From positions 1-45,032 of the forward strand of contig CAKPYN010000019.1 in assembly GCA_934202965.1 (NCBI GenBank): DNA of 45,032 nt, written 5' to 3'. Source of the DNA: an uncultured Megasphaera sp. GTDB taxonomy: Bacteria > Bacillota > Negativicutes > Veillonellales > Megasphaeraceae. Below are positions 1 through 8,016 of the stretch, piece by piece. The notes under the pieces are model-generated. The model had not been told where the DNA came from, made no database searches, and saw only the letters and a list, made by a program, of their open reading frames with translations. A program made the translations under genes and the position numbers. The first letter of the stretch is position 1, and every line of letters begins with the position of its first letter.

Positions 1-2
1 AT

Positions 3-440
3 CTACGCCTGTGGAGAGAGTGTAAGCCGCAGCAGTTCCTCGGAGCTGTAGTGCTGTTCTCGTTGAAGCAGGAAGCTACCGCCTCTGTAGGCGGGGGTAC
101 GTTCACTGAAGAAGAATATATGGCATTACTATCAGAATTTCCGACAGCACAGGCCTTGATTGATGTAGGACACGCGCAGGTCAACGATTGGGATTTTGAT
201 TCGTTGATTTGTGGCCTGGGTTCTCGGATTGCAGCATTTCATCTGCATGACAATGATGGGGAACGTGATCAGCATTTGCCAATCGGTACGAGCTGCATCG
301 ATTGGCCGCACTTGTTGGCGCTAATCCAAATGTATGCATCTAAAGCCACATTGGTGCTGGAATATGCGAACGGGAATTTCAAGACAGCCGAAGCATTGAT
401 GCGACATATTGAAACGGTGCGTAAGACTTTGGCGTTTTAA
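3..440 (+). CDS. Sugar phosphate isomerase/epimerase, C-terminal part (cut by window edge)
   Basis: The frame is open to the left edge, so only about 145 C-terminal residues are present. They look like the second half of a xylose-isomerase-like TIM barrel (AP endonuclease 2 superfamily): IDVGHAQV carries the Asp and His metal ligands, HLHDNDGERDQHLP-G is the typical HxHDNxGxxDxHLPxG motif followed by IDW, and LVLEYAN carries the last acidic ligand. Members isomerise or epimerise sugars or sugar phosphates, or act on inositols; the substrate cannot be told here. The segment before TFTEEEY reads VLFSLKQ where the family usually has a metal-binding Glu on a beta strand, but the edge is too close to judge this. 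The gene ends 26 bases before a strong terminator hairpin. Confidence 0.75.
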   Translation, partial: LRLWRECKPQQFLGAVVLFSLKQEATASVGGGTFTEEEYMALLSEFPTAQALIDVGHAQVNDWDFDSLICGLGSRIAAFHLHDNDGERDQHLPIGTSCIDWPHLLALIQMYASKATLVLEYANGNFKTAEALMRHIETVRKTLAF

Positions 441-466
441 TTCGGATGGCTTGGCAATAAAAAAAG

Positions 467-515
467 ACGGTAACAAAATGGATTCAAAGATCTCATTTTG
501 TTACCGTTTTTTTTG
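467..515 (+). terminator. Bidirectional intrinsic terminator between convergent genes
   Basis: A perfect 14-bp stem (467-480 with 494-507) encloses a 13-base loop and is followed by eight T. On the other strand the stem is followed by a T-rich run too, so it can serve both the isomerase (+) and the HAD gene (-). It is also the 5' part of repeat copy R1. Confidence 0.85.
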
Positions 516-564
516 TCATACCGTTTTACATTTATTGCAGCATGACTGTTTATTTTCTTCAAAC
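467..564 (+). repeat. Dispersed 3'-end repeat, copy R1
   Basis: The hairpin plus about 55 downstream bases match two other places in the window (32561-32660 and 44831-44934). The shared downstream block reads roughly TTTTGTCATACCGTTTTAC, then a GCAGCATGACTGTT-like stretch, then CTTCAAAC. R1 lacks about four bases in the middle of that block. All three copies follow a stop codon closely and lie in the gene's orientation. Confidence 0.7.
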
Positions 565-655
565 AAAAAACTAATATCCTATATGAGAGACAAACGCAGT
601 ATGTTACATCCTCTTGTTGTGGGGGAATACTAGATAGAATGGAAATAGGTAATCA

Positions 656-1417
656 TTATATCCAACCAAATTTCATGCAGGCATGAAGAATACCGCCTTT
701 GTCATTATCGTCTGTAATATAATCTGCAAGGGCTTTGAGTTCCGGTTTGGCATTTCCCATGGCAATAGAAAAAAACGGTTTGCGGAACATGGCAATATCA
801 TTCAGTCCGTCGCCAAAAACGACAGCATCTTCCGGATTACCGCCAATGTAATCAAGCATGCGCAAAATACCCACACTTTTATCCGTGGGTTCGACGAGAT
901 ACGTATGGTCTAAATAGGTCAAATGCGGCAGATTATGTTTGTTGGGTTCATTTTTTTCATCATCCGGACGGGCGTACGTGATTTTATAGACCGTAGTTAA
1001 TGTATCAATATCCACAGGCCGGATGATGGTTTTCATGTAGTTTTTGGGATCGGCATGAGGAAACGTATCATACGGCGTATACCGATAAATCGTGTTATCT
1101 GTAACAACAGCCCAGGGAAGATGGTATTCATCTAGTTCGTGAAGCAAGGTTTTACAGTTTTCTAGCGGCAGTCCCTTCATTTCAATAATGCGGCCGTTTA
1201 GAGACAGACTGTTACCGCCGTCTGATACGACAGCCGGTATGCCGTAATGGTCTGCAAAATACTGGGCATCACACTGCAATCTGCCTGAGGCAATGGAAAC
1301 GAAATGTCCCCGTTGCTGCAGCTGACGAAGACAATAGAGTGTATCCGCCGGAATAATACTGGTAATATCCAAACCGAGTGTACGGTCAATATCAAAGAAG
1401 AAATATTTTTTTTTCAT
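656..1417 (-). CDS. HAD-superfamily (Cof-type) sugar-phosphate phosphatase
   Basis: This is a 253-residue HAD hydrolase of the Cof/type IIB group. Motif I is FFFDIDRTL near residues 6-14 with nucleophile Asp9 and acid/base Asp11; motif II is the Ser of SIASGR; motif IV is FGDGLNDIAMF near the C terminus. An insert of about 100 residues between motifs II and III corresponds to the C2 cap. The family dephosphorylates sugar phosphates or flavin/pyridoxal phosphates in the cytoplasm; the substrate is not predictable. I chose the ATG at 1417, preceded by AAGGGGC on the minus strand. The longer open frame upstream is AT-rich and promoter-like. The gene converges on the isomerase and diverges from transketolase. 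Confidence 0.88.
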   Translation of the reverse strand: MKKKYFFFDIDRTLGLDITSIIPADTLYCLRQLQQRGHFVSIASGRLQCDAQYFADHYGIPAVVSDGGNSLSLNGRIIEMKGLPLENCKTLLHELDEYHLPWAVVTDNTIYRYTPYDTFPHADPKNYMKTIIRPVDIDTLTTVYKITYARPDDEKNEPNKHNLPHLTYLDHTYLVEPTDKSVGILRMLDYIGGNPEDAVVFGDGLNDIAMFRKPFFSIAMGNAKPELKALADYITDDNDKGGILHACMKFGWI

Positions 1418-1460
1418 AGATAGCCCCTTTCTTAGTATGTTTAGTAATATACACACAGTT

Positions 1461-1488
1461 ATTATACTGTATTGCCTAGGGAAAACAA
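1461..1488 (-). promoter_or_regulatory. Probable promoter of the HAD phosphatase gene
   Basis: On the minus strand TTGTTT (1483-1488) and TATAAT (1461-1466) are separated by 16 bases, about 40 bases before the chosen start codon. Confidence 0.5.
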
Positions 1489-1627
1489 AGATTTTCGTAT
1501 GTATAGAAACAGTAAAATTATAGGTCGTAAGGACTAGAAGGTATAATAATAATGTGGGAAAATGCCGTGGATACAGAGAAATAAAAAAATGGAATACAAA
1601 TAGTTGGGATAGGTTGCCTATTGAGCA

Positions 1628-1657
1628 TTGACAAACAGAGGGAATATTATACATAAT
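1628..1657 (+). promoter_or_regulatory. Probable promoter of transketolase
   Basis: TTGACA (1628-1633) and CATAAT (1652-1657) are spaced by 18 bases. The predicted start near 1664 gives a leader of about 50 bases ending in an AAAGGAG ribosome site before the ATG at 1713. Confidence 0.55.
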
Positions 1658-1712
1658 AGTAACAGAAAACGAAAAAACTATTTGTAGCTTTTACAAAGGA
1701 GCGATACAAACA

Positions 1713-3707
1713 ATGAGTACAATTGATACGACCTGTGTAAATGCAATCCGCGTGCTTTCGGCGGATGCAATTCAAAAAGCAAATTCTGGCCATCCGGGAT
1801 TGCCGTTGGGAGCGGCACCGATTGCCTATGAACTTTGGGCCCATCATATGAATCATAATGCCAGCGATCCGAAATGGGCGAATCGGGATCGGTTTATCCT
1901 TTCTGCCGGTCATGGTTCGATGATGTTATATTCGCTGCTGCATTTATTTGGATATGGCTTAACCTTAGATGATATTAAACAATTCCGCCAAGATGATTCA
2001 TTGACGCCGGGACATCCTGAATATGGTCATACTGTTGGTGTAGAAGCTACGACAGGACCGTTGGGTGCTGGTATGGCAATGGCTGTTGGCATGGCGATGG
2101 CAGAAGCGCATTTGGCATCTATCTTTAATAAACCGGGCTATCCAGTTGTTGACCATTATACGTATGCCCTTGGCGGCGACGGCTGCATGATGGAAGGCAT
2201 TTCGTCAGAAACGTTCTCGTTGGCCGGCACATTAGGCTTGGGAAAACTGATTATTTTTTATGACAGCAATAATATTTCTATCGAAGGCGGGACAGATATT
2301 GCCTTTACAGAAAATGTACAAGAACGCATGAAAGCCTTTGGATTCCAATTGTTGGAAGTTGCTGACGGCAATGATATGGAAGCGATTAGCAAGGCCATTG
2401 AAGAAGCCAAAGCGGATACGCAGCATCCGTCTTTCATTACTGTTCATACACAGATTGGCTATGGCTGCCCGGCAAAACAAGGCAAAGCGTCTGCACATGG
2501 GGCTCCGTTGGGTGAAGATAATATCATAGCCATGAAAGAAAATCTTGGCTGGCCGAGTACAGAACCGTTCTATGTTCCCAATGAAGTATACAAACATTAT
2601 GAAGAATTAGGCCAAAAAGGAAAAGATGCCGAAGAAAAATGGCAGGCTCTTTTTGCTGAATATGCAGCTAAATATCCAGAAATGAAAGAAAAATGGGATG
2701 CCGTCCATCGTGATGTGGATGCACAGGCATTACTCCATAATGAAGAATTCTGGGCCTATGAAGATAAACCGCAGGCTACCCGTAATTTGTCCGGCATCAT
2801 GATTAACCGTTTAAAATCCATTATGCCGCAGTTGGTTGGCGGTAGTGCCGATTTGGCTCCATCGAACAAAACATATATGGATGGCGAAGGCGATTTTAAA
2901 CACGGCAATTACAGCGGCCGCAATCTTCATTTTGGCGTTCGTGAATTGGCTATGGGCGGCATTCTCAACGGCTTGACCCTTCATGGCGGATTGCGTGCAT
3001 ATGCCGGAACGTTCTTTGTTTTCAGTGATTATATGAAACCGATGATTCGCCTGGCTGCTTTGATGAAATTACCAACAACCTATGTATTAACCCATGACAG
3101 TATTGGTGTTGGTGAAGATGGCCCAACGCACGAACCAGTTGAACAGCTTGCTATGCTTCGTTCGATGCCGAATGTCAATGTATTCCGTCCGGCTGATGCA
3201 ACCGAAACGGCTGCTGGCTGGTACGTGGCAGCAACAAGCAAACATACGCCGACAGCGCTTATTTTGACTCGTCAAAACTTGCCACAGCTTTCCGGCAGCA
3301 GCAAAGAAGCCCTGAAAGGCGGCTATGTATTGGCTGATTCTGCAAAAGAAACACCGGATGCTATTATTATTGCTAGTGGCTCTGAAGTAGCATTGGGCGT
3401 ACAGGCTAAGGATGAGTTGGCAAAAGATGGCATTGATGTTCGTGTTGTTAGTATGCCATGTATGGAACTCTTTGAACAACAAAGTGATGCCTATAAAGAA
3501 AGCGTATTGCCTAAGGCTGTACGGTCTCGTGTAGCTGTCGAAGCAGCTGTTGATTTTGGCTGGGGCAAATATGTCGGCCTTGACGGAAAAACGGTTACGA
3601 TGACTGGATTTGGGGCTTCTGCTCCGGCTGCCGTTCTCTTCAAAAAATTTGGTTTTACGGCAGAACACGTAGCAGCTATTGTCAAAGAAGTCGTCAAAAA
3701 GGCATAA
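1713..3707 (+). CDS. tkt: Transketolase
   Basis: The 664-residue protein has the full length and layout of a bacterial transketolase. It contains the N-terminal SGHPGLPLGAAP segment, the thiamine diphosphate motif GGDGCMMEG followed by NNIS, the pyrimidine-domain segment DSIGVGEDGPTHEPVEQL, and a C-terminal domain. It moves two-carbon units between ketoses and aldoses in the non-oxidative pentose phosphate pathway, with TPP and a divalent metal. An AAAGGAG site lies 10 bases before the ATG. The gene stands alone: a divergent HAD gene lies upstream and a 6S RNA gene with its own promoter downstream. Only a weak hairpin (TCAA/TTGA with T6) at 3720-3736 could end its transcript, and it overlaps the 6S promoter, so some readthrough is possible. 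Confidence 0.97.
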   Translation: MSTIDTTCVNAIRVLSADAIQKANSGHPGLPLGAAPIAYELWAHHMNHNASDPKWANRDRFILSAGHGSMMLYSLLHLFGYGLTLDDIKQFRQDDSLTPGHPEYGHTVGVEATTGPLGAGMAMAVGMAMAEAHLASIFNKPGYPVVDHYTYALGGDGCMMEGISSETFSLAGTLGLGKLIIFYDSNNISIEGGTDIAFTENVQERMKAFGFQLLEVADGNDMEAISKAIEEAKADTQHPSFITVHTQIGYGCPAKQGKASAHGAPLGEDNIIAMKENLGWPSTEPFYVPNEVYKHYEELGQKGKDAEEKWQALFAEYAAKYPEMKEKWDAVHRDVDAQALLHNEEFWAYEDKPQATRNLSGIMINRLKSIMPQLVGGSADLAPSNKTYMDGEGDFKHGNYSGRNLHFGVRELAMGGILNGLTLHGGLRAYAGTFFVFSDYMKPMIRLAALMKLPTTYVLTHDSIGVGEDGPTHEPVEQLAMLRSMPNVNVFRPADATETAAGWYVAATSKHTPTALILTRQNLPQLSGSSKEALKGGYVLADSAKETPDAIIIASGSEVALGVQAKDELAKDGIDVRVVSMPCMELFEQQSDAYKESVLPKAVRSRVAVEAAVDFGWGKYVGLDGKTVTMTGFGASAPAAVLFKKFGFTAEHVAAIVKEVVKKA

Positions 3708-3726
3708 TCTCCTTAATTGTCAAGAC

Positions 3727-3755
3727 TTGATTTTTTACATAGTTTTTATTATACT
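3727..3755 (+). promoter_or_regulatory. Promoter of the 6S RNA gene
   Basis: TTGATT (3727-3732), a 17-base spacer and TATACT (3750-3755) form a good sigma-70 type promoter with a predicted start near 3762, nine bases before the closing stem of the RNA. Confidence 0.65.
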
Positions 3756-3761
3756 ATGAGC

Positions 3762-3950
3762 AAGAGAAAACCCTACTGTGTACGTAAATGGTCTCGATGT
3801 TTTGAACCAACACTTTTTACATTGGGAGTCTGGGCTCTGCACCGCAAGACAATGCCTTTACTGGAATGTCGATCCTTGCAGGAGGACACCCACCTGCTTA
3901 GGCAGGCTCAAAACTCGGTTTATAAGCGGCATGGTGGGGCTTCTTTTACT
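3762..3950 (+). ncRNA. ssrS: 6S RNA (RNA polymerase-binding regulatory RNA)
   Basis: This roughly 190-base stretch has no believable protein gene but shows 6S RNA hallmarks. The 5' end CCCTACTGTGT (3771-3781) pairs with GCATGGTGGGG (3929-3939) over 11 positions including G-U pairs, forming the closing stem. Inside lies GTTTTGAACCAACA, which resembles the 5' side of the central bubble of Firmicutes 6S RNAs, and CTCAAAACTCGG near 3908 on the 3' side. A good promoter precedes it and an intrinsic terminator follows. 6S RNA mimics an open promoter and sequesters the housekeeping sigma holoenzyme in stationary phase. Lying next to rarA supports the call, since ssrS neighbours this gene in other bacteria. 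The exact 3' end is uncertain. Confidence 0.82.
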
Positions 3951-3969
3951 TGTAGAATATGAATGTAAT

Positions 3970-4001
3970 CGCCGCTAAGAATTCTTGGCGGCGTTCTATT
4001 T
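3970..4001 (+). terminator. Intrinsic terminator after 6S RNA
   Basis: CGCCGCTAAGAA and TTCTTGGCGGCG (3970-3993) can pair along 12 positions, with the central bases forming the loop, and are followed by a T-rich run. It lies 20 bases after the 6S closing stem and before the rarA ribosome site. Confidence 0.65.
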
Positions 4002-4019
4002 TGGTTGGGGAGCAAACAA

Positions 4020-5339
4020 ATGAACGGAGACGACCTTTTTTCGTTTGCCGGAGAAGCACAGCGCCAGTCTTATGAACCCTTAGCAGTGCGAATGCGTCCG
4101 GAAACAGTGGATGATATATATGGACAGGAAGACATTATTGGACCGGATACGTTTTTGCGGACCATGATTGAACGGGATACGATTCCATCTTTACTGCTGT
4201 ATGGTCCTTCCGGTGTCGGAAAGACAACGGTAGCCCATGTCATTGCGCAGGAAACTCAGAGCTCGTTTGTGCGTTTGAATGCAGTTACTGCTGGTACGGC
4301 AGAATTACGCAAGGTGATTCAGGAAGCAAAAGATCGCATTCATATGTATCAGCGGCGAACGATACTGTTTATTGATGAAATTCATCGGTTTAATAAAAGT
4401 CAGCAAGATGTGCTGCTGCCCTATGTAGAGGATGGAACGTTCATATTGATTGGGGCGACGACAGAAAATCCGTATTTTGAAGTGAACCGGCCCCTTTTAT
4501 CGCGGCTGCGCGTCGTGCAGCTGAAACCACTTTCAGAAGATGCCATTGTCCAGGTATTACAACGAGCCTTGCAGGATACGGAAAAGGGTCTGGGCAGTTT
4601 GCATATCACTGCTTCTTCCGATATACTTCATATCGTAGCCAGATTAGCAGATCGAGATGCTCGCGTAGGATTGAATTTGCTGGAGCAAGCAGCGATGCTG
4701 GTTTCAGCAGGCGGTATGCTCACACAGGAGATCGTAGAAAAAACAGTCGGCCATCAGGTGTATACGTATGATAAAAAGGGTGATGCCCATTATGATACGA
4801 TTTCAGCTTTTATTAAAAGTATGCGTGGTTCTGATCCGGATGCAGCACTTCACTATATGGCGCGCATGATAGAGGCAGGAGAACAACCCTCTTTTATTGC
4901 TCGTCGTTTGGTTATTTGTGCAGCTGAAGATGTAGGATTGGCAGATCCGCAGGCTTTGGTGATTGCTAATGCTGCTGCGCAGGCTGTGCAATTTGTTGGC
5001 TGGCCGGAAGGACGCATTATTCTTTCTGAAGCAGTTATCTACGTAGCCTGTGCGCCTAAAAGCAACAGCGCCTATATGGCTGTGGATGCGGCGATAGCTG
5101 ACGTGCGGCATGGCGGCTGCGGCGATATACCGGCGTATTTGCGAGATAGTCATTACAACGGAGCTGCTTCCCTGGGACATGGACAGGGGTATCAGTATCC
5201 CCATCAGTTTCCTAATGGCTGGGTAGCACAGCAATATTTGCCGGATCCGTTAAAAAATAAAACATATTATCACGAAACAACGCATGGAAAAGAAAAAGAA
5301 CTGGCGGCGCGCTGGCATCAACGGCGTCATGAAACATAA
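4020..5339 (+). CDS. rarA: Replication-associated recombination ATPase RarA (MgsA)
   Basis: This is a 439-residue AAA+ ATPase of the RarA/MgsA/WRNIP1 family, which acts at stalled replication forks as a tetramer. Walker A is GPSGVGKT at residues 62-69, Walker B is ILFIDE at 115-120 followed by IHRFNKSQQD, and the sensor region GATTENPYF starts at 145. The C-terminal part includes DIPAYLRDSHY and the PHQFPNGW signature. The ATG at 4020 is preferred over the upstream TTG because GGGGAG sits 7 bases before it. It is followed 18 bases later by the ftsK-like gene, so the two may be co-transcribed. Confidence 0.95.
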   Translation: MNGDDLFSFAGEAQRQSYEPLAVRMRPETVDDIYGQEDIIGPDTFLRTMIERDTIPSLLLYGPSGVGKTTVAHVIAQETQSSFVRLNAVTAGTAELRKVIQEAKDRIHMYQRRTILFIDEIHRFNKSQQDVLLPYVEDGTFILIGATTENPYFEVNRPLLSRLRVVQLKPLSEDAIVQVLQRALQDTEKGLGSLHITASSDILHIVARLADRDARVGLNLLEQAAMLVSAGGMLTQEIVEKTVGHQVYTYDKKGDAHYDTISAFIKSMRGSDPDAALHYMARMIEAGEQPSFIARRLVICAAEDVGLADPQALVIANAAAQAVQFVGWPEGRIILSEAVIYVACAPKSNSAYMAVDAAIADVRHGGCGDIPAYLRDSHYNGAASLGHGQGYQYPHQFPNGWVAQQYLPDPLKNKTYYHETTHGKEKELAARWHQRRHET

Positions 5340-5358
5340 TATATAGAAGGTGAACGGA

Positions 5359-7806
5359 TTGACACAACAAAAAACGCGCCGACGCACACGGGCTTCGGAA
5401 ACGCGCAAAAAAGAAAAGGGGCAAAAGAAAAGTGCACCGCTGCTTAAATTTGAAATTACCGGTCTTATTCTTATCTTTTTTGGCATTTTTGCGACGATTG
5501 GCATTCTTGGTGTTGATACAGGCAGTGTGGGTTATGCATTAGATGGAATTTTAGCATATGGATTTGGATTTGGCCGCATTGTCGTACCGTTGTCGCTAGT
5601 TATTGCAGGTCTGAAATATATTATGCTGCGAAAAGCTTGGCCCATGACCGCTGTTTGGGCTTGGGGTGCTTGGGCCTATGAATTGTTTTTGACGCTCATA
5701 CATCTTCTGCTTGTACCTGATGGAGCCGAATTTATGCCTGCCAGTCTTCGCGTTGGCGGCGGGATAGCCGGTGCGATATTGGCATCGGTGCTGCGAGGCA
5801 TGCTGGGACAAGTTGGAGCGATTCTGTTTATTGTTGTGGCCTCAGTGGTTACGACGCTGTTATGGAAAAAATGGTCTATTGCAGAGCCGGTAGCGATTGT
5901 TTCTAATAAAGCAACCGAAGAAGTATCCAAAATGTCAGATAAAGCCGTAGAAAGTTTGCAGGATGCTTCTACAGCCATTCGCAGCTGGCAGCGGCCGCAT
6001 ATTTTTGATGTTCAAAAAGAAGAAGCCGAGGAAGAATATCGTGATTTGATACAGGCAAAATCTGCAGATGAAGAGGAACAGGAGCAAAGAGAAACAGCGG
6101 TTGAGTGGAACATAACGGAACCGGAAGAAAAAATACCTTTTACACCAGTATATACAGAGGAACCGGTTTCTGACTACGAACCAGATGCGGTCGAAGAAAC
6201 AGATGCGGTACTAGATGAACCAGCTGATAGCCGATCGGACGTAGAAGCGCATTCAAATCTAGCTGAAAAAACGGATGTGCTGCAGGCTGATATGACAGAT
6301 TTAAAACCGGTAGAAGTGGAAAAAACAGCAGCAACGGCTGATGTGGGGATGACCGGTACGAGCGCGGTACCGAAAGCGGAAGGCAAACGTCCCTATCGTC
6401 TGCCGCCAATGACGATGCTGAATCCTGGTAAAGGACAAAGCGGCGGACTCAGTGATGAAGTACGGCAAAATGCCCGTATTTTACAAGAAACATTGCAGAG
6501 TTTTAATATTGACGCTAAAATTCTCAATGCCAGTCAGGGCCCGGCAGTTACACGGTATGAACTGGAACCGGCAGCAGGCGTAAAAGTCAGCAAAATCGTT
6601 CATTTAGCAGATGATATAGCATTGAAACTGGCGGCAACGGATATTCGCATTGAAGCACCGATACCGGGAAAAGCTGCCGTAGGTATTGAAGTGCCAAATA
6701 AAAAATTATCCGGTGTTACCATTCGAGATGTGTTAGATACAGAGGCCTTTAAAAATACTGTAGGCGGTGTACCTGTTAGTCTGGGTAAAGACATAGCCGG
6801 TAATCCGGTCATTGCCGACTTGACTAAAATGCCGCATCTGCTGGTTGCCGGCTCGACAGGCTCTGGTAAGAGTGTCTGCATTAATACATTTATTGCCAGT
6901 ATTTTATTCAAACAGCGGCCGGAAGATGTCAAACTTATCTTGATAGATCCGAAAGTCGTTGAACTTTCAAATTATAACGGTATTCCCCATTTGCTTACGC
7001 CTGTCGTTACAGATCCGAAAAAGGCGGCCAGTGTACTGCGCTGGGCTGTACGGGAAATGGATGACCGTTATAAACGATTTGCCTTGACGAAAACACGCGA
7101 TATTTCAAGATATAATGAGCTACATCCGGAAGAAGCTATGCCGTTTGTTGTCATTATTATTGACGAATTGGCAGACCTGATGATGGTCGCTTCGAATGAT
7201 GTAGAAGAATCTATTTGCCGGTTGGCACAAAAGGCACGTGCTTGCGGCATGCATCTTGTATTGGCAACGCAACGTCCGTCTGTAGATGTCCTTACAGGAC
7301 TAATTAAAGCCAATGTGCCGAGCCGTATTGCTTTTGCTGTATCTAGTCAGATTGATTCACGAACTATCCTGGATATGGCCGGAGCAGAAAAATTGATTGG
7401 CAAAGGCGATATGCTCTTTTATCCGATGGGAGCTTCTAAACCGCTTCGTGTGCAGGGAGCGTTTATTTCTGATGCCGAAATTGACAAGATGACAGAATTT
7501 ATTAAACAGCAGGGAGAACCGGAGTATGATGAATCTGTCCAAAAAGCCCAGTCAGAACACAATGACAGCGAAATGGATTTCTTTGAAGATGAACTGATGA
7601 GGCAGGCCATTGATATGGTGTTAGAAACAGGACAAGCGTCGGCGTCTATGCTTCAGAGACGCTTCCGCATTGGCTATACGCGGGCAGCCCGTATGGTTGA
7701 TACGATGGAAGCAATGCATATTGTCGGCCCTAGCAATGGCAGTAAAGCCAGAGAAATTCTTATGACCCCGGAAGAGGTGCAGGCAAAGTATTTAGATGGA
7801 AAATAA
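5359..7806 (+). CDS. ftsK: DNA translocase FtsK/SpoIIIE
   Basis: The protein has about 815 residues. A basic N terminus is followed by four hydrophobic segments within about residues 25-180 (the FtsK membrane domain), an acidic Glu/Pro-rich linker to about residue 345, the alpha/beta motor with Walker A GSTGSGKS at 498-505 and Walker B VVIIIDELADL near 598-606, and a C-terminal winged-helix gamma domain (about 740-805) that reads KOPS/SRS DNA signposts. It pumps chromosome DNA across the division septum. The TTG at 5359 is preferred because AAGGTGA ends 5 bases before it; a GTG at 5350 has no ribosome site. Whether it works in division only or also in sporulation cannot be told. Confidence 0.95.
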   Translation: MTQQKTRRRTRASETRKKEKGQKKSAPLLKFEITGLILIFFGIFATIGILGVDTGSVGYALDGILAYGFGFGRIVVPLSLVIAGLKYIMLRKAWPMTAVWAWGAWAYELFLTLIHLLLVPDGAEFMPASLRVGGGIAGAILASVLRGMLGQVGAILFIVVASVVTTLLWKKWSIAEPVAIVSNKATEEVSKMSDKAVESLQDASTAIRSWQRPHIFDVQKEEAEEEYRDLIQAKSADEEEQEQRETAVEWNITEPEEKIPFTPVYTEEPVSDYEPDAVEETDAVLDEPADSRSDVEAHSNLAEKTDVLQADMTDLKPVEVEKTAATADVGMTGTSAVPKAEGKRPYRLPPMTMLNPGKGQSGGLSDEVRQNARILQETLQSFNIDAKILNASQGPAVTRYELEPAAGVKVSKIVHLADDIALKLAATDIRIEAPIPGKAAVGIEVPNKKLSGVTIRDVLDTEAFKNTVGGVPVSLGKDIAGNPVIADLTKMPHLLVAGSTGSGKSVCINTFIASILFKQRPEDVKLILIDPKVVELSNYNGIPHLLTPVVTDPKKAASVLRWAVREMDDRYKRFALTKTRDISRYNELHPEEAMPFVVIIIDELADLMMVASNDVEESICRLAQKARACGMHLVLATQRPSVDVLTGLIKANVPSRIAFAVSSQIDSRTILDMAGAEKLIGKGDMLFYPMGASKPLRVQGAFISDAEIDKMTEFIKQQGEPEYDESVQKAQSEHNDSEMDFFEDELMRQAIDMVLETGQASASMLQRRFRIGYTRAARMVDTMEAMHIVGPSNGSKAREILMTPEEVQAKYLDGK

Positions 7807-7839
7807 AAACTGAAGGGATAGTTGTGCCGTATATAAAAA

Positions 7840-7888
7840 ACAGGATGATACATGAAATTTTTTACAATCATGTATCATCCTGTTTTTT
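7840..7888 (+). terminator. Intrinsic terminator after ftsK
   Basis: A perfect 16-bp stem (7840-7855 with 7868-7883) with a 12-base AT-rich loop runs into six T. It closes the rarA-ftsK transcript. Confidence 0.85.
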
Positions 7889-7962
7889 ATGGTTTCAATT
7901 AGATATGCATGTAAAGAAAATAATGTTATGAATCGTGTAACCATATACTATAAACTACAAAC

Positions 7963-7995
7963 AAAAAAGAGCGTACCGCTTTGTGCGGCAGCTCT
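7963..7995 (-). terminator. Intrinsic terminator of the cystine symporter gene
   Basis: On the minus strand a two-part stem (AGAGC/GCTCT outer, CCGC/GCGG inner) is followed by six T. It lies about 20 bases past the stop codon. The plus strand also has a T run, so it works as a barrier in both directions. Confidence 0.7.
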
Positions 7996-8016
7996 CTTTT
8001 TGATATATGACAATGT

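Noticed and set aside
409..633. Open frame of 74 codons over the isomerase end and the first repeat
   Set aside because: It runs through a terminator hairpin and repeat R1, has no ribosome site and looks like no protein family.
3717..3978. Two small overlapping open frames between transketolase and rarA
   Set aside because: They lie inside the 6S RNA gene; the pairing, promoter and terminator explain the region better.
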